From NCBI GenBank assembly GCA_009667805.1, contig CM019067.1, positions 241,711,721 through 241,775,720 on the forward strand: a stretch of DNA of 64,000 nucleotides, in the 5' to 3' direction. The position numbers and the translations under genes are program-made. Shown here in pieces: positions 50,925 through 62,898 of the stretch. The stretch comes from Leptobrachium leishanense. Lineage: Eukaryota > Chordata > Amphibia > Anura > Megophryidae. The notes beneath the pieces are model-generated. The model saw only the letters and a list, made by a program, of their open reading frames with translations. It did no database searches and had not been told where the DNA came from. Every line of letters begins with the position of its first letter. Position 1 is the first letter of the stretch.

Positions 50925-52373
50925 GTGAGTATATTTGACTTGTTTCTTGTGTATCTTGTATCTGGTTGGCAATCTCTCTGCTGGGGGTCCTCACAGACTC
51001 CGTTTCATGTGTGAGTTTTTATTAACCTTCTGTAGCAAACGGAAGCACTTTTTTTAACCAGTCTCACAAACGCCTAACAAAGCCTATCCTCTTCACAACT
51101 ATGGTTGAGTATACTCCATCTTCAAATGAACCTGCGGGTTCCCCAGTATTGAGTATACTCTATCTGGTCTTATTCTGAAGCAATGTAAAGGAATATTGTT
51201 TATTGCAGGCAAACTTTGTTTGCAAATGGGCTCCAGAACAAAACCCTAATGTTTCAGCACCTTGGACATAACAACCAATGTGATGAAATTGTTTTAGTTT
51301 GTGAGTCCATTTTTCTCCAAGGAAACCGAGCCCGATCTGTAGTATACACGTAGTAGAGAGAGCCTCCTGCCTGTCAAACAGGGCTTACAGTGAATATATG
51401 CAGTAGAGATACTTCTGTATATTTATTATTCCATGTGGTTAATTGAAAGTGATTTCCCATAAATCCACTGGGTCCTGCCAGCGGTTTTATGTAAAGTCAC
51501 ATCATAGTGAAGGGATTACACATATGCATAGACACACAAGCTTCTTTGGAAAATCACACCAGTTGATTGATGTCAAGCATGTTGTTCTGTGCTTCTGTTC
51601 TTGTCCATCACACTTGAAGATACAAGTTGTGACATTTGTTAGCATCTGATGGTATGTAGGTGGATGAGAGGATCCATAAGGTGAGGAGCCTGAGTACAGA
51701 GAGATAGTTATACATTTGAATAGAGACTGTAAAAATGTACAGTTGGTTCCGTTTCTACAGTCTCCTCCCCTGTATATGAATATTAAGATATGTAGGGACT
51801 AAAGATTAAAATAAAGCTGTCATGAACAGGTTCACTTTCCTGGCAGTGCCCAGCAGGTGATGGATATAGCATTGATGATAATGTTCAATGTGATATGTCA
51901 TCTCTAGATGAGCCATTTCTTAATGCCACCCACCACCTGGGTTCCAGGCGCCAGGCAACACATCTTCTGCCTTCTTGGGCATCTTTCAATAAGGTCTTCA
52001 AGCAGCATTCAGGGATTGGCCCTTTGCATTGACATCCGGTCTGCTGAGAGCAGTGAGCAAAGGATTGTTCTGTCATTCACAGCTGTCACTCACTCCATTC
52101 AAGACGGTGGTGTAGGCACTCTGGACATCTGATTCATGGCAATTTTTACTGGAGTAACATCTTACAATGAGACAACGTTTTGACGCTTGGTGAGACTTTC
52201 TCAACTCTACACTTGAGAAAGGCTTGCTAAGAGTTGAAACATCTGATTGTCTGGTGTTACTCAAATATATGTTGTCCTAAATCAGATGTCCAGAGTGCAT
52301 GTACCTCCTTCTTGGATGATCCTGGGATGTGTTGGCACCTTACAAAAAATATTTTGGGTTTTGTTACCACATA
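50925..52373 (+). other. coa1: COA1 intron, first part
   Basis: Begins with the donor gtgagt. No repeat boundary recognised in this part. The whole intron is 5.9 kb and contains the transposons at 52374-54981. Confidence 0.6.
52150..52262. repeat. cgttttg hairpin inside the COA1 intron
   Basis: agtaacatcttacaatgagacaacgtt and its loose inverse tctgattgtctggtgttact surround a ctttctcaa/ttgagaaag core. Related in design to the palindrome at 13021. Confidence 0.55.
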
Positions 52374-52503
52374 GGGCAGTATTACAAAGCTGGTGCTAAC
52401 TTAACCAGAGCTGTTGTAAACTTAACAACTCCATAGACTATACTGGCTCTGGTAAGTTTACAACAGCTCTGGTTAAGTTAGCACCAACATTGTAATATGG
52501 CCC
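52374..52503. mobile_element. fold-back MITE, gggcagtattac ends, copy 1
   Basis: 130 bp, almost wholly self-complementary: gctaacttaaccagagctgt and its inverse. Flanks are ata on both sides (52371-52373, 52504-52506). A second copy is at 62171-62298. Confidence 0.85.
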
Positions 52504-52659
52504 ATAGTGTGTTATACAGTGGCAAGAAAAAGTATGTGAACCCTTTTGGATTACGTAGAGTTTTGCATGAATTGGTCATAAAATGTGCTCTGATCTTCAT
52601 CTAAGTCACAACAATTTGAAAAACACAGTCTGCTTAAAATAATACAACACAAACATTAT

Positions 52660-53498
52660 CAGGGTTATCCAAAGAGATTCGAAAAGTCACCGCACGTTCG
52701 GTGACTTTTCGTTCTCTTCAATTCGGTTCCTTTGCCGATTGCATTTCGGTGACCCTGCGGTGTATTCAGCAAACACCACAGGGTCCCCGAATTGCAGGGA
52801 AAAGCTGCCGCAAACCTGACGAAAAGTAACCGAATGCATGCTGAAAACAAGCAAAAACATCTGGATTAACCTTCGAAAAATCCGAACAGGAGCCGAATCA
52901 CACAGAGCCGAAGCAGCTGTGACGTAGAGGAGGCAGTGAATAAATTAGCAAAACCATTTGTATGAATCTGGGAAAAAGAAACGCTGTTTGCAAAGAAACT
53001 ACTGAGCGAAAATGTCTGAAATTTTCACAGGAGGTCCAGGGAATGATAATAAAGAGGGCTGTTACAAAAAACATAAGTAAACTGAAAAAAAAAAAAAAAA
53101 AAATGCTTAAAGTATCCTAAAAAATCTATAACTAAAGAGACTTTTTGCTGCAGAATTTTATAATGAACGGTTTATTAGATATTGAATTAAAACGGGAATA
53201 TTTTTAACATTGAAGCCTATGGGATTCTCCTGAATAAATTTGCCGAATTAAACCACCGAATGGCAGGGCATTAGGGGAACCTTTCACTGCTGGTTGTGTT
53301 CTCTGAATAGCCGAAGCAGTGCTTTTTCATGGGGTTTTCACTGCCCTCGAACAGGCACCGTATGTTCAGGCAATTCGCCAGGATTTGGCGAATTGCCTGC
53401 TCTCTGGATAGCCGAATGGCCAGGAAAGGTAACCGAACGCTGAAAATCAGCGTTCGGTTACCTTTCTCAAGCAATTCGGATCTCTTTGGATAACCCTG
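52660..53498. mobile_element. 839-bp fold-back MITE inside Tc1 copy D
   Basis: Ends cagggttatccaaagagat and atctctttggataaccctg are perfect inverses. Flanks are tat (52657-52659, 53499-53501). The other end of the Tc1 preserves the uninterrupted target (aacattatatg), proving a 3-bp duplication. Self-complementary blocks include gaaaagtcaccg with cggtgacttttc, and aggtaaccgaacgctg with cagcgttcggttacct. Confidence 0.9.
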
Positions 53499-53578
53499 TA
53501 TATGTTTTCATGTTTTTATTGAAAAGAACATGTAAACATTCACAGTGCAGGGTGGAAAAAGTATGTGAACCTTTGGAC

Positions 53579-54601
<1,023 letters not shown>

Positions 54602-54983
54602 GGTTCACATCAGGCAGTGCTTCTTGAAACCAGTAAACCCAAAACTGGTGTGTGTTTTTAAAGGGCAGGACAGCTTTCAGCAATACATCCAATAATATAA
54701 CACTGATTGGACTCAAGGTTGGCTCACTCCTGGCTCCAATTAGCTCTTGGAAAAGTCATTAGGCTAGGGGTTCACATACCTTTTCCACCCTGCAATGTGA
54801 ATGTTTACATGTTCTGTTTAATAAACACATGAAAACATATAATGTTTGTGTTGTATTATTTTAAGCAGACTGTGTTTTTCAAATTGTTGTGACTTAGATG
54901 AAGATCAGAGCACATTTTATGACCAATTCATGCAAAACTCCACGTAATCCCAAAGGGTTCACATACTTTTTCTTGCCACTGTA

Positions 54984-55369
54984 AATGTGACTTGTTCCAT
55001 TGGCATGCCACGAAGTGAGTGATGGAAAAGCATTGGTAAGAAATGACTCGAAACGTTCCAATACATTGTGCAAGCAAAAAACTGTAGCACGTATATAGAG
55101 AGTAATTCCCTATCCGAGAGTCCTAAGTATGTTCACCATAACAGGGGCACTTTACAGATGAGCTAAAGGACTGACCTGCAGGACAATTCCAACCCACTGT
55201 GAAGCCTCAGTGGATTATATGGGGGCATTTGTTGGCCCATGCTATGTATTATCCTCACTCACCACTACATAAGGCTTGAGGTATTGGAAGAAGCTGAAGC
55301 TACTAGATCTTTAAAAGGAACAGGAGGACCTGTCACTCGAGGCTTGATATCAAGAGGACAAACAATAGA
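54984..55369 (+). other. coa1: COA1 intron, nothing recognised
   Basis: No repeat end or exon recognised. Confidence 0.45.
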
Positions 55370-56180
55370 AAATGACAGGGGCGCTGAGAAATACTAATGT
55401 GTGTAGATCAGAAAAGCAGCTATACCCAGAATGCACCTCCCTAAGGTAACACCACAATAAAACACAATTTAAAACAATAATTGGAGAAGCGCTAATCCGT
55501 CCCAATCCACATAGTATGTATACTTAATACCGACTGTGTACATCAACAAAAGTGTGCATAACTGCACAAACACCACATATGTGTATCAGTAAGAAACTAT
55601 ATCCGTCACCCTCACACAAGTAAATAGATGGATATTACCAATAAATCAGCAAATTTGTTCTTGTGTGGTACAGTTTTCCAGTGGGTACATGAAAGATATA
55701 AAATATACAGGGACACAATGGTACAATATAGCAGCAATAATAATGTACACAAACGGCACAAACAGGTATTCCACTCACGTGGCTCAGAGCCTGAATGTTT
55801 TAGGCTCAATATTTCAGCAGAGGGTCTAATATGGGATGACCCCGTCCCATTTCCAGGTATTGACACGCGGTGGATGATATTCCAGTAGTGTTCATGCAAA
55901 GATATACAAATAGATCATAGCGTAACCCCATGAAGGTATAATATGTATGTACAAAACCTCAATTAGGGTACACTCACGTGGTAATGAGCCTGTGCATAGA
56001 CTGGCTCAGTAGCAATGGCATACGCTGTCTTCAAATGGGAGCACCAATCCCCAAAGTAGCAAATACAAAAAGTAAATGATTCTCCTCTCCAGACATTTGT
56101 AAATAAAAAGATGCGTCTTTATTCCATAAAAAACTTTGATGCATGACCAAAACACGTTTCACCGTTAGGCTTTGTCAGTT
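55370..56180. repeat. probable dispersed repeat with a cgtttca hairpin
   Basis: It starts near aggggcgctgagaaatac and ends with the block aaaacacgtttcaccgttaggctttgt. Words such as gtatgtatactt, aggtataatatgtatgt and tcacgtgg recur. The layout resembles other hairpin families here, but ends were not proven. Confidence 0.4.
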
Positions 56181-56214
56181 GGTCCAACTCAGGAGTTGGA
56201 GAGGTTTTGGAGTG

Positions 56215-56612
56215 GATGAGGAGTTCATGTAATGATCTAAATCTGGTTCTCAGTTCTTCATACTCGCAACCCCGACTCCCGTCTTCAGGACTTCTCTCGG
56301 GCTGTCCCCTTTCTATGGATCTCCCTCCCCCACAACATTAGACTCTCGCCGTCTCTCCAGTCCATCAAGAAGTCTCTGAAAACACATTAATTTAGAGAAG
56401 CCCATCATCTCACGCCATAATCCCCCACTTCCCATTCAGCCCACACGCTCTCACATACTCTGCTATTCATGCTCACCTAATGTGTCAACCCTCTCCTCTC
56501 AGATTGTAAACCACCAAGCAGGGTCCTCTCTCCTACTATTTGTTATTCTGTCTCTCTCATTGTGCAGCGCTACGGAACCTGTTGGTGCTTTATAAATACT
56601 TGTAACTGTATA
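56215..56612 (+). mobile_element. L2-type LINE 3' end, + orientation
   Basis: Broken frames read CNPDSRLQDFSRAVPFLW-like codons and SLKTH near 56375. This is the usual C-terminal end of L2-type ORF2 (an FSxxAPxLWNSLP then FKxxLKTHLF pattern). It finishes gctttataaatacttgtaac, matching the tail at 31574. 5'-truncated. Confidence 0.7.
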
Positions 56613-56865
56613 TAAAGATGATAAAGAGAAGGGAGTTCAGGAGAATGGAGACAGTAAGATATAATAAAAAAAATTATAAGAATATTTTACAGTGATTTCT
56701 GAAAGCAATCCGCATTCCTTTATATGATCTACAGACCAAATATCTTTCAATGTCTGCACATTCCAGAAAGTAAATAAAAAGCATTTAAACTATTTTGTAT
56801 GCAGAATTTTTAAAAGTATTTTCTTGTTTAACTTCTGTTCATGAAAGATATATAAATATTTTCAG

Positions 56866-57017
56866 AAACTTTTGCCAAGAAGGAATATTACATGTCTGCC
56901 ATTGAGAAGCTCAACAGCAAAGCTGACGCTCTAGATGTGCTAGGAGCACCTCCTCTAAAAATCCATTACCTTCGGCTGACTGACAAGTACAACCTGGTTA
57001 ATCCTTCTGCGGCTCAG
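56866..57017 (+). CDS. coa1: COA1 coding exon, second found
   Basis: 152 bp between acceptor tattttcag and donor gtaaat. Joined to the preceding exon it continues the frame as KTFAKKEYYMSAIEKL, then VLGAPPLKIHYLRLTDKYNL, and ends at NPSAAQ in phase 0. The LGxPLxIHYLxL pattern is the core of the COA1 family, lying after the membrane segment in the intermembrane-space part. With the first exon this gives 82 codons, a little over half of the usual 140-150. The remaining exon or exons were not seen up to 64000. Confidence 0.88.
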
Positions 57018-57689
57018 GTAAATGATGTCATTCTTTGCTTTCAACATGGCAGCATTCACGCAAAGTGTAGTGCTAACCCCTAATATCACTGTTAAACAGC
57101 TTCATGTGTTATTAAATAGCCATAGTCATACACAACACTTTTTTTTATTCAGAAATTTACACAAAAAAAAATCTTCAGCTAAAATTTGAGCATTTTGGAT
57201 TTCTTGATGTCGGGGATAGCGGCCTCAGTACAGAGAACCAGGAGCTAAGAATCCCTTGTAATGAGTATAGTATACCAGTTCTTATAACGTCTTTGTTGGC
57301 AAAAAATAAAAGAAAAGCCTAGACGAGCCAAGGTCAGGGTAGGAGAGCCATTCAGTAACAAGGAATAAAGCCAGATCAGGATTACAGATGGCAAGGATGG
57401 TCAGAAACTGGGCAGGTCAGAAGATCAGACCCACTCCGTGGACAGTGGCAGGTGGGGAGTTTGACTGGGGCGGTACACCTGTCAAACTGTAACGCAGGTG
57501 TCCTAAGGCGAGCTCAGGGAGGACAGAAACCTCCCGCTCAATTACGCTCAAAGTTTGCTCATCTGGGTAGCCAGTGAAAAATGACAACAGAGTAAAGTGC
57601 TAAGGCCAGAGTGAGAATAAATTGAAGGCAACGCTACCATGGTGCTAGTATTTTCATTTATTGCTGGACAAAGCCCCTGAAACATTACC
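57018..57689 (+). other. coa1: COA1 downstream intron, nothing recognised
   Basis: Starts at donor gtaaat. No further COA1 exon pattern recognised here. The intron, if it stays within the gene, runs at least 6.9 kb. Confidence 0.5.
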
Positions 57690-58170
57690 ACTAACATAAG
57701 CTGTAACTAGATTACTTGTGTATTATAAACAAAACCACTTTATAAAACACATGCCGCTTTATTTTTCCATTGTCTGAAATTATTGCATGTTAAAAGGAAA
57801 AATAAAGTCGAGTTTTTACCCCCGTTATCATTTTGTGGATTTTTCCCAAGAAGCAACATTTACCAATATCTGTGCAAAAGCTTTACTTTACTGCAGTGGT
57901 TTAGATTCTACAGTACTTAACAGTCAAAGGAGTAGAGTAGAGAATATTTAGGTAAAGCTGCGGAAGGTCTATTGTGTTCTCCAGGCTACCGAAGATAAAC
58001 TATGTCGGCTGAATGAGATATAACAGGGAGCTTAAAAGACTTCTAATCTATCCCCTGGTGATGTCTTTTAAATACATCCCACACAATACAATGATGTGAG
58101 TTGGCTGCTTTAAGCATAGACTCCATTCTATGCTAAATGCCTCACAGTGAGGAGCCAGCACTGTAAAGAT
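57690..58170. repeat. dispersed repeat, inverted partner of 46461-46975
   Basis: Reverse-complement match to that copy; see there. It is cut at 58170 by the next element. Confidence 0.6.
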
Positions 58171-58173
58171 ACA

Positions 58174-58840
58174 GGGCTCTATTAACTTCTTCGCGCAAAC
58201 GTTAACGCGTGCGCAAAAATGCATTAACGCGAGGGGAAAACCCTTTGCACAGAACGTCGTATTACAATGTCCGCGCAAAAAATGCGCGTTAACGTCTACC
58301 GCTGGTGAACCCTGCGCGAGCGTAATGTACGTTGCGCATCCTATACTTAACATTGTGAGCGCAAATGCGTTTGTGCGCTGGTACGCAGATGGTATTACAA
58401 TCTATGCGCAAATTTTAACGCACATTGTTTGCGCGCATAATTTTAACCTCTTTGAAAAGCTGGTGTTAATGGCAGATTAACCCAAAAAAAAAAATACAGC
58501 AATGTATAGTTACACATTCTACGCATACCCAAACAATAAAATTGAGAGGTTGTGCGTGTTTTTATTATTGCTGCAGCTTATATACTCAGATTGATTTTGA
58601 CAGGTGCAAAAACTGAACGGGAGACAATTGTGGTTCTTAATTCTGATTGGCTGAATCGCCTGAAAAAATAGTCCGCGCAACGTTAATGCGCGTCTTTTTT
58701 ACGCGTGTTATTTTTTGACAGATGAAAAAATGCGCAAGGATTGTAATACCACCGTTATTTTTTGCACGTTAACGTTTAACGCAGCGCGGAAAAAAATAGC
58801 GCTGCGTGTGCGCTTTTGCACAATGAATTTAATAGAGCCC
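58174..58840. mobile_element. fold-back MITE, gggctctattaa ends
   Basis: The ends gggctctattaa and ttaatagagccc are perfect inverses. The interior is dominated by gcgcaaa, cgttaacg and tgcgcg words that pair across the element. Flanking triplets aca and act match at 2 of 3 positions. 667 bp, no coding sense. Confidence 0.78.
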
Positions 58841-59169
58841 ACTGTGGGGGAAGGGGTGCAATTTACAACAAAAAAATAACAAAATGGATTCAGCCAGTGA
58901 CACATACAGGGGTGGAATGACAACTAATGGGGCCCCCGGGCAATAGGAGAGCGTGGGGCCCTTTGTGCCATTCTCACAGACGGTCAACCCCCCCCCTCAA
59001 AAAAAAAAACCATGCACAACAGTCATGTACATTGTTGTGTTAAAGAATTAATGTATTCACACAATTTTCAAAATAATGATTTTACAGATTTTAAGAAAAT
59101 GCACTCTGACCCAACAGCGAATTGGGGAATCAAACTGTACATTACTGATACACTTGTACACACTGCACA

Positions 59170-59365
59170 TTATAGAGCTCCACAGCAATAAACCTCACAG
59201 TAATGTGCAGTGTGTAAGAGCATAACAGCGCACCACAGCAATAAACCTCACAGCAATGTGCAGTGTGTATGAGTATATCACAGAATCCACAGCAATAAAA
59301 CTCACAGTAATGTGCGGTGTGTATGAGCGTATCACAGAGCTCCACCGCAATAAAACTCACTGTAA
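59170..59365. repeat. roughly 54-bp tandem array, four units
   Basis: Units with cacagcaataaacctcacag and gtgcagtgtgta, homologous to 31930-32405. Confidence 0.85.
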
Positions 59366-59377
59366 CGTACAGATTAG

Positions 59378-59768
59378 TTTATTCAAACCCCCCCCGGCAT
59401 ATCAATTGTCAGTTAATTAACCCCCAGCTTCATCAATTCAGTCTATAAATAAATAATAAATTAACCCCCTAGCTTCAGTTTATTAACCCCTAGCGTCGTC
59501 AATTAAATTTATTAACCCCCTAGCTTCATCAATTCATTTTATAAATAAATAATAATTAAATTAACCCCCTTGCTTCAGTTTAACCCCCTAGCTTCATCAA
59601 TTCAGTTTATTAACCCCTCCAGCTTCATCAATTTACATAATTAGCACCTCTCCAGCTTCATCAATTCACTTTATTAACCACTCCAGCTTCATCAATTTAC
59701 ATTATTAACACCTCTGAAGCTCATTATTAACACCTCTCCAGCTCCATCAATTCACTTTATTAACACCC
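59378..59768. repeat. ttaacccc-agcttcatcaatt tandem array
   Basis: About ten loose units with agcttcatcaatt and a ttaacccc or ttaacacctc word, spaced about 30-60 bp. It follows a poly-C stretch and stops at another. Confidence 0.8.
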
Positions 59769-60204
59769 CCCCCCCGCACGTAAATTTTTTTGAGATCTTA
59801 TGGCCCCCCCGCGTGCTCACCGGCATCATTTGATCTCTTATTCCCCCGCTCACCGGCATGCACTACAGTAAAAAAAATCTTCTGCAGACTGCACACACCC
59901 TCGGGCTGGCTGGCTCTCCGCTGGACTTCTCCTCCCATCTTCATCCTCCTCTGCAGCTGCGGTGCACACCCTGTGAGCATCGCGTGATGGGGCGGCGCCA
60001 AGGCAGCGTGTCCTGCATGAGCTCAGAGTGTGAGACACTGCAGGCACGCTGCGGCGCAGGCGCGGCGCCGCCACCGGGCTATGGCTCAGATTACCGTCCG
60101 GAGCTGAAGAAAAACAGCAGGGCCCACTGTGCCTGCCAAAAGCGGGCCCCTGCCAACCCGCGGGCCCGACGGGTCAGTCCGCCCCTGGACACATATAGAG
60201 TAAT

Positions 60205-60640
60205 ATACAGAGGGGCCCAAAAAAAGGTAAACACACTTCAACATGAAAAATATATGCATAAAAATTTTATTACTAGCTCTCTATAAACATCAAAGGGCAG
60301 CTGTAAGTCATGTTTGAATTATACAATCACATTAGGTGCTCAAAGTGGTCACCATTAGCATCCAGGACACTTTTGATTTCTGCGCACTAATGCATGAACA
60401 ACATTGACTAGTGTCAATGGAGATTGCTCGGCATGATATTTAAGTTTCTTCTAGTAGTGCAGCCAGGTGGTTTTCTACAGTATACAACATTCTTTAGTGT
60501 TCCCCACTGATAGAAATCGAGGGCTGTTAAGTCAGTGGAATGTGGAGGGAATTCATAGACGTCTTTACAGGGGGGGCGGGGTGATCAGTTGCCCTCCTCC
60601 TAGGTTATTCCTTGCCCCCCACTAGGGATCAGCATCCAGC
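60205..60640 (-). pseudogene. mariner/IS630-like transposase C-terminal remnant
   Basis: On the - strand, near 60565-60480, it reads FPPHSTDLTALDFYQWG, the PxSPDLxPxDFxLWG motif that carries the last catalytic acidic residue. Further on it reads LDANGDHFEHLM, the usual closing GGHFEHL motif, near 60325-60370. Stops interrupt it, for example between FMH and CAE. The start and first catalytic residue are missing. Family differs from the remnant at 9800. Confidence 0.7.
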
Positions 60641-60904
60641 TCCCTTAATTCGGACCGTGATATCGCCGTTCGACATACATGGTCGATTAAGATGTCATTG
60701 GAAAGGACAGAGTCTGGCCTTTCCAATGATACCCAACATGGAATTTTAACAACATGACCATATTTGGTGTAAAATAAAGAACATAAATAATAAATTATAA
60801 ATAACTTTTTTCACAGGGTTGAAATGGCTCATGGCTCACATTCACACTAATATTACATTGCGTATTACGTTCGTTATTTTTGCCTTGTTTTAGTTGTATA
60901 GTAA

Positions 60905-61590
60905 GTGTTAATGGCCAGGCTTTCTGAGACAGAATAACAAATCTACATACAAGTTAAACACCCAGAACAGTAGGAGAGAAGACCCTGCTTGTGAGTTTAC
61001 AATCTAAGAGGAGAGGGATGACACACTAGGTGCGGGTAAATGAGAATAAGAAGAAGCGGGGTGCATGTGGGCTGAGTGGGAAGATGGCATAAGAAATGAA
61101 CAGTGGGGGATTATGGAGTGAGCCGATGGTCTTCTCTAAAGTAATGTGTTTTCAGAGACTTCTTGAAGGACTGGAGAGATGGGGAGAGCCTAATGTTGCA
61201 GCGGAGAGAGTTCCATAGAAAGGGGGCAGCTCAGGAGAAGTCCTGAAGGCGAGAGTTAGGGGTGCGAGTACAAGGAGACGATAACACCAGATCATTGGCA
61301 GAGCAAAGGGGTCAGGACGGGATGTACCTGTTAATAAAGGAGAAGTAGGCAGGGGCGAGGTTATGGAGAGCTTTGTAAGTGAGCATCAGTGTTTTGAATT
61401 GGAAAGTAAAACAGGAAACAGGGAGCCAGTGCAGAGATTGACAGAGGGGTGAGGTGTGAGAGGTGTGGGAGGTGAGGTGGATGAGCCTGGGTCAGGCGTT
61501 CATTATAGACTTTAGAGGGAGATTCTGGGATCTCTTAAGGCCAGAGAGAAGGAGGTTACAGGAGTCAAGGCGGGAGATAAGAACACTGTA
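60905..61590 (-). mobile_element. L2-type LINE 3' part, - orientation
   Basis: On the - strand the broken frame reads LISRLDSCNLLLSGL, then LHWLPVSCFTFQFKTLMLTY, KALHNLAPAY and PFLWNSL, then FKKSLKTH. This is the thumb and C-terminal part of L2-clade reverse transcriptases. Several stops. Related to 56215-56612, which lies in the opposite orientation about 4.5 kb away. Confidence 0.82.
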
Positions 61591-61633
61591 ATTGCACAGA
61601 ATTTCAGTGCTTTGTGTCCTTTAGTCACTCAAT

Positions 61634-61705
61634 ATTTATTTATAAAGTATTTTACCAGGAAGGATACATTGAGATTTCTCTAGTTTTCAGGTAAATATGG
61701 AGTCC
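61634..61705 (-). repeat. LINE 3' tail (same family as 14037-17888)
   Basis: Reads tatttataaagtattttacc then aggaaggatacattgagatt, identical in layout to the 3' end at 14037-14110. An isolated 3' fragment. Confidence 0.8.
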
Positions 61706-62170
61706 CAATAGTTAAATAGGCCAGTATTGTCATGTGTAAAATTGATTTTGTGTGATGAAAATATAAGTTATTTTTATATGACTATGATAAATCTCCTCCT
61801 TTAATGTATTATTCAATTTTGTGCACTAGTTGAGTAAAACAGGTTATAAAATGAATATGTTGAATGTAGTATTCTAGTTATGAACAGCTAAATACCTGGA
61901 AAGGTACTACATTACCTCAGTCTGTCAAAGTATTATCTACTTGACTTCACCCCAACTACTATTCAAGAAGCCTGCTGTCATCCGTGACGACAAGAAAAAA
62001 AGTTGCATGGTCAACTCGCATCAGGAGGTGCTACGCAACTCTAGTAGCCAACCCCAAAACTTGTACAAAGAAAAATGTGTCATACGTACTCAACGCTGTA
62101 TAATGCAGAAAAAAATGGTTTTGCGCCTATTCCCTACGGCTGCGTAAACCAGAAGTATCCAGCCCACTTT
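61706..62170. other. spacer, nothing recognised
   Basis: AT-rich. Short frame at 61941-62147 shows no family pattern. Confidence 0.4.
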
Positions 62171-62298
62171 GGGCAGTATTACAATGTTGGTGCTAACTTA
62201 ACCAGAGCTGTGTAAACGTAAAACCTCCATAGGCTATAATGGCTCTGGTAAGTTTACAACAGCTCTGGTTAAGTTAGCACAACTATGTAATACGGCCC
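62171..62298. mobile_element. fold-back MITE, gggcagtattac ends, copy 2
   Basis: Closely similar to 52374-52503 in length and sequence. Flanks ttt and ttc match at 2 of 3 positions. Confidence 0.82.
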
Positions 62299-62347
62299 TT
62301 CATGTATAAAACATAACAAGAAAAAAGGTTGACATTTGCACTTACCC

Positions 62348-62448
62348 CTGTGGCTCCTGGCTAGGGATACAACAAAATATACATATAGGCGCAAAACCGT
62401 TTTTTCTGCATATAAGTATATTTTGTTGTATCCCCAGCCAGGTCATTT
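62348..62448. repeat. hairpin
   Basis: ctggctagggatacaacaaa and its inverse tttgttgtatccccagccag frame a 55-bp middle that also pairs in part. Probably one end of a longer fold-back element. Confidence 0.65.
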
Positions 62449-62898
62449 TTGCTGCTGACCCTTTCCGTGTTTTCTTTTTTAATCCCAAAGTGGAATTGTT
62501 CCTGGTGAGGTTATAAATATAAACCCACCAGTCTGGTCTTGGCTGAGAAGCAGTATGAGGACATGCAGTTGTTTAGAAAGCAGCTTTTGGTTACATTAGG
62601 TTAGGACCCACCTAATCAGAGGATGCCAAGACGTGACGGGTGGGCTTAAAACTTTAATGGCCATTCAATTAAAAGCCACAGGGGTAAGCGCAACAGACAA
62701 CTATGTATAATGCCTGAAAAAAAAAAAAAAAAGATTTTCGGTTCACTTACAATGGCCATTACAAGCATAAGCCCACCTGCCATATCAAGGCAAATCTCAT
62801 GGGTGAGTAAAAATAAAAAAGTGCAAAACCAAGAAAGAAATGTGACAAAATACTTAATGAGAAAAATCGTAAACCCTAAAGTGGCTTGTAAAGAGAAA

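Larger units (their letters stand above)
58907..60187. mobile_element. non-autonomous hAT element, 1.28 kb, perfect 8-bp TSD
   Basis: The ends caggggtggaatgac and, inverted, caggggcggactgac are flanked by gacacata (58899-58906, 60188-60195). It contains the roughly 56-bp array also found in the hAT at 31602, then a second tandem array, then a GC-rich right part with no convincing gene. Confidence 0.9.

Noticed and set aside
59858..60286. 142-residue GC-rich frame
   Set aside because: Lies inside and runs out of a hAT element. No domain pattern, and frames on the other strand are equally open because of base composition.
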